A stretch of DNA of 64,000 nucleotides from UBA4575 sp002386945 (GTDB lineage Bacteria > Pseudomonadota > Gammaproteobacteria > UBA4575): NCBI GenBank assembly GCA_943789445.1, contig CALSUC010000003.1:248001-312000 (forward strand), given 5' to 3'. Under the pieces are notes generated by a model, which was given only the letters and a program-made list of their open reading frames with translations, ran no database searches and was not told the DNA's origin. Shown in pieces: positions 61,638-64,000 of the stretch. A program made the position numbers and the translations under genes. The stretch's first letter is position 1. Each line of letters starts with the position of its first letter.

Positions 61638-62444
61638 TTAAACCATGCACGGTTTACGTCGATGATAGAACTTCACATCGCGGAAGCTGACTTCGTCACC
61701 ACCACCGCCCATATACATTTCTTTAACACTTTCTGAATCAGATAGCTCTTTCGCATCACCTTTAAGTACAACGCGTCCGTTTTCAATAATATAACCAACA
61801 CTAGCGTACTTCAGTGCAACATTAGCGTTTTGTTCTGAAACTAGGAAGCTAACACCATCTTCTTCATTTAATGTCTTCACAATTTCAAAGATTTCTTCCA
61901 CCAATTGTGGTGCTAAGCCCATAGAAGGCTCGTCAAGAAGAATCAAATTTGGACGCGCCATCATCGCACGACCCATAGCAACCATTTGTTGCTCACCACC
62001 GGAGCATAAGCCACCGAGGTTCTTACGACGGGTACGAATTCGCTCGAAGCGATCGTACACGTACTCTAAATCTTTTTTAACCGATGCTGTATCAGCATTA
62101 CGAATAAATGAACCTGTTAATAGGTTCTCTTCAACAGTTAGGTGACCAAAAATATGGCGACCTTCTAATACCTGAACGACACCTGCTTTCACCATATCGA
62201 AAGCGGTCAAATTACTGATGTCTTTGCCTTTGTATTCGATTGAGCCTTTGCTTACTTCACCACGCTCTGCTTCAAGCAATCGTGAAACCGCCTTACAGGT
62301 AGTAGTCTTACCTGAGCCGTTAGCACCTAAGAGCGATACAATCTCGCCTTTATGTACGTCAATCGAAACGCCATGTAATGCTGAGATTACACGCGAATAT
62401 AGAACTTCGATGTTCTTAATAGAAAGGATAGGTTCTGAACTCAT
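61638..62444 (-). CDS. livF: Branched-chain amino acid-type ABC transporter ATP-binding protein (LivF)
   Basis: The 268-residue ATPase has Walker A (LLGANGSGKTTTCKAVSRLLE), a signature (LGGLCSGGEQQMVAMGRAMM, with SGGEQQ), Walker B (LILLDEPSMGLAP) and the LivF-like VLEGRHIFGHLTVEENLL. It energises uptake of a substrate bound by the upstream periplasmic protein. The C-terminus is longer than E. coli LivF (237) by a positively charged tail. Substrates of this transporter class include amino acids, amides and urea, so the ligand is not certain. Confidence 0.93.
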   Translation of the reverse strand: MSSEPILSIKNIEVLYSRVISALHGVSIDVHKGEIVSLLGANGSGKTTTCKAVSRLLEAERGEVSKGSIEYKGKDISNLTAFDMVKAGVVQVLEGRHIFGHLTVEENLLTGSFIRNADTASVKKDLEYVYDRFERIRTRRKNLGGLCSGGEQQMVAMGRAMMARPNLILLDEPSMGLAPQLVEEIFEIVKTLNEEDGVSFLVSEQNANVALKYASVGYIIENGRVVLKGDAKELSDSESVKEMYMGGGGDEVSFRDVKFYHRRKPCMV

Positions 62445-62515
62445 TCTCTTTTAACCTTGTTGTAACTTAAAAATCCTGTGGGCTCCCAAATGGAACCCAC
62501 AGAAATAGACTTTGA

Positions 62516-63859
62516 TTATAGGTCGAAGTCGTCGTCGTTGTTATTAGCATCACAAGGACGTGTATCAATGGCGTTGTCAGCTGCGTACTTAGCCGCACCT
62601 GCGTCAATGATTGCCTGTGATAGGGCTACGTCACCCTCAATCCAGTCAGATACGATGTTCCACTTACGTGCATTCGCATCCCATTGCTGGAATTTAGCCA
62701 AGTGGCCACCGACGTGATCTAAGCAGCTTAGCGCTAGCTCAGGTACAAGACCTGTTGCGCCTAACTCTTCGATACGCTCAGCTGTCAGCACTAGGTTCTC
62801 AAAGCCCCAACGAGTTTCAGCACTAGATAGTGCACGATTGCCAAAACGCTCTTGAGCAATACGTAACGCTTCTGTGTGAACAACACCCGCTAGTACACCT
62901 AGGTTCCAGTACACAGAACCTAAACGACTTTTGTCTTGTAGGTCACCGTGGCCTGCGCCATAGACTGTTGAAATGATGTCTTGAACCACTTTAAAGTCAG
63001 TGCCCGCTGGGTGAGTAGTAATCGCCTGGTAGCCGCTTGCTGCTGCGCCTGCTGGGATTACGTCTTCATCCGAGTTAGACCAGATGTTACCGATCAAACG
63101 GCTCACTGGGAAACCCATACGCTTAGCTGTTTGCATCGCTACTGGGTTCATGACACCCCAACCACGTAGTAATACGTAGTCTGGCTTCATCTTACGGATC
63201 TTCAACCACTGTGATTGCTGTTCGTTACCTGGATGTGGTACTTCAATCGCTTCATGAGTACAACCGTGCTTCTCACACATGCTATCCATGAAACCAATTG
63301 CTTCACGACCATATGGTGAACCGTGGAACAACATTGCGATCTTCTTACCCTTCAGGTTGCTCATGCCACCTTCAAGTTCACCAATGTAATGCACCATAAT
63401 TGAGTGCTCATCATAAGTGTTGATTCCAGGCATAAAGTAGTAAGGGAATACATCACCACGTTGGCCAGCGGTCTTACCGTGGTTTACTGCGATGATTGGC
63501 ATCTTATCTGCGCGACCTGTCTCGATCAATGCAGTTGAAATACCTACTGATAGTGGGTCAAAAAATACAGCGCCACCTTCACGATCTTTCAATCGCTTGT
63601 AACACTCTACGCCACGCTCTACTGAATACTCAGTCTCACACTCAGACCAAGTTAGCTTAACGCCGCCAACACCACCGCGTGAATTAACTAAGTTGTAATA
63701 ATCCAGAATACCACCGAAGTAGCCTGTACCACCTGCCGCGTATGGACCTACACGGTAAGATGGAATTGGCACATACATGCTTTCTTCTGCACTTACTACG
63801 TTGCTCATGCCTACCATTGCTAGTAGTGCACTTGCTAGTACCGTTACTTTCATTTTCAT
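62516..63859 (-). CDS. ABC transporter periplasmic substrate-binding protein (LivK-type)
   Basis: The 447-residue protein has a signal peptide (KMKVTVLASALLAMVGMSNVVSA). The type I periplasmic-binding fold shows RVGPYAAGGTGYFGGILDYYNLVNSRGGVGGVKLTW, KIAMLFHGSPYGREAIGFMDSMC and PDYVLLRGWGVMNPVAMQTAKRMGF (each in part). It differs from LivK in its longer C-terminus, which ends in an acidic tail (NNDDDFDL). Two cysteine pairs may form disulphides. A strong ribosome site (GAGGAG) precedes ATG. It sits between a permease gene (cut by the window end) and livF. Substrate unknown. Confidence 0.9.
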   Translation of the reverse strand: MKMKVTVLASALLAMVGMSNVVSAEESMYVPIPSYRVGPYAAGGTGYFGGILDYYNLVNSRGGVGGVKLTWSECETEYSVERGVECYKRLKDREGGAVFFDPLSVGISTALIETGRADKMPIIAVNHGKTAGQRGDVFPYYFMPGINTYDEHSIMVHYIGELEGGMSNLKGKKIAMLFHGSPYGREAIGFMDSMCEKHGCTHEAIEVPHPGNEQQSQWLKIRKMKPDYVLLRGWGVMNPVAMQTAKRMGFPVSRLIGNIWSNSDEDVIPAGAAASGYQAITTHPAGTDFKVVQDIISTVYGAGHGDLQDKSRLGSVYWNLGVLAGVVHTEALRIAQERFGNRALSSAETRWGFENLVLTAERIEELGATGLVPELALSCLDHVGGHLAKFQQWDANARKWNIVSDWIEGDVALSQAIIDAGAAKYAADNAIDTRPCDANNNDDDFDL

Positions 63860-63925
63860 TGATTACTCCTCGTTGAGTTTTACTGCTTTTTCATTCCTGA
63901 TTACTTGCCAGGAAATTTATAATTA

Positions 63926-64000
63926 TTATTGTGCAAAAGGCCATACACGCAGCTTTTGCTTGCTGCTAGCCCATAAGGCTGCAAATCCACCCGGCTCACG
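63926..64000 (-). CDS. ABC transporter permease (LivM-like), C-terminal end
   Basis: The last 24 codons of a minus-strand gene are visible, ending LRVWPFAQ before TAA. The EPGGFAALW and WPF motif is typical of the C-terminus of LivM-type permeases. The gene runs out of the window at 64000. The intergenic space to the binding-protein gene is 66 bases. The remaining permease and ATPase genes would lie beyond the edge. Confidence 0.7.
   Translation of the reverse strand, partial: REPGGFAALWASSKQKLRVWPFAQ

Overview
The window reads as chromosomal DNA of a methylotrophic or C1-oxidising gammaproteobacterium, in all likelihood aquatic. Evidence for the class: an Na+-translocating NADH:quinone reductase (nqr) operon, an rpoE-mucA-mucD module next to lepA, a small SRP RNA beside dnaX-ybaB-recR, and orn, rluE and phrB. 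No 16S rRNA gene is present, so genus and family cannot be read from the sequence. Base composition is moderate, with AT-rich intergenic regions. I see no insertion sequence, prophage, CRISPR array or integron.

Layout: (1) 1-2765, nqrA-nqrB-nqrC (nqrC cut by the window edge). (2) 2980-3867, a CDF metal exporter with a natural seven-histidine N-terminus. (3) 3957-22513, a large island for tetrahydromethanopterin (H4MPT)-linked formaldehyde oxidation and cofactor synthesis. It holds methanofuran-type cofactor genes (mfnD-, mfnF- and mfnE-like) with pabB, a HisA-like barrel, a pterin synthase-like fusion, fae, a CitG-like protein, two more ATP-grasp ligases, mch, mtdB, beta-RFAP synthase, and the formyltransferase/hydrolase operon fhcBADC. 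(4) 22614-28962, a methanethiol oxidase region: mtoX, a SCO-like copper lipoprotein, a MauG/CCP-type dihaem protein, two TlpA-like thioredoxins, an unknown 94-residue protein, a DUF4242 protein and a second SCO. (5) 28967-33965, a pterin carbinolamine dehydratase and an NAD-dependent formate dehydrogenase (FdhB-FdhA). Together, regions 3-5 encode a route CH3SH -> HCHO -> formyl carrier -> formate -> CO2.

(6) 34099-49024, mostly housekeeping: folP, an exported MBL protein, lepA, mucD-rseA-rpoE, nadB, orn, a small cytochrome c, rsgA, rluE, recR, ybaB, dnaX, SRP RNA and a permease. (7) 49239-54650, photolyase, a LuxR-type regulator, a MarR regulator, an OprD-like porin and a cold-shock protein, with an unexplained structured intergenic stretch at about 54230-54430. 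(8) 54862-61500, tRNA-Ser(GGA), a DUF1820 protein, isocitrate lyase, then RraA, an MBL hydrolase and an MMPL/RND transporter in series, and a small exported protein. (9) 61638-64000, the end of a branched-chain-amino-acid-type ABC transporter (permease end, binding protein, LivF).

The most notable points are the contiguity of methanethiol oxidation with the full H4MPT and formate dehydrogenase route, a pterin-synthase-like fusion lacking one expected zinc ligand, precise inverted repeats at fae and at the mtdB/ATP-grasp junction, an rsgA reading frame with no canonical start codon, and a candidate structured RNA beside cspA. All family calls come from reading the protein sequences; no database search was run.
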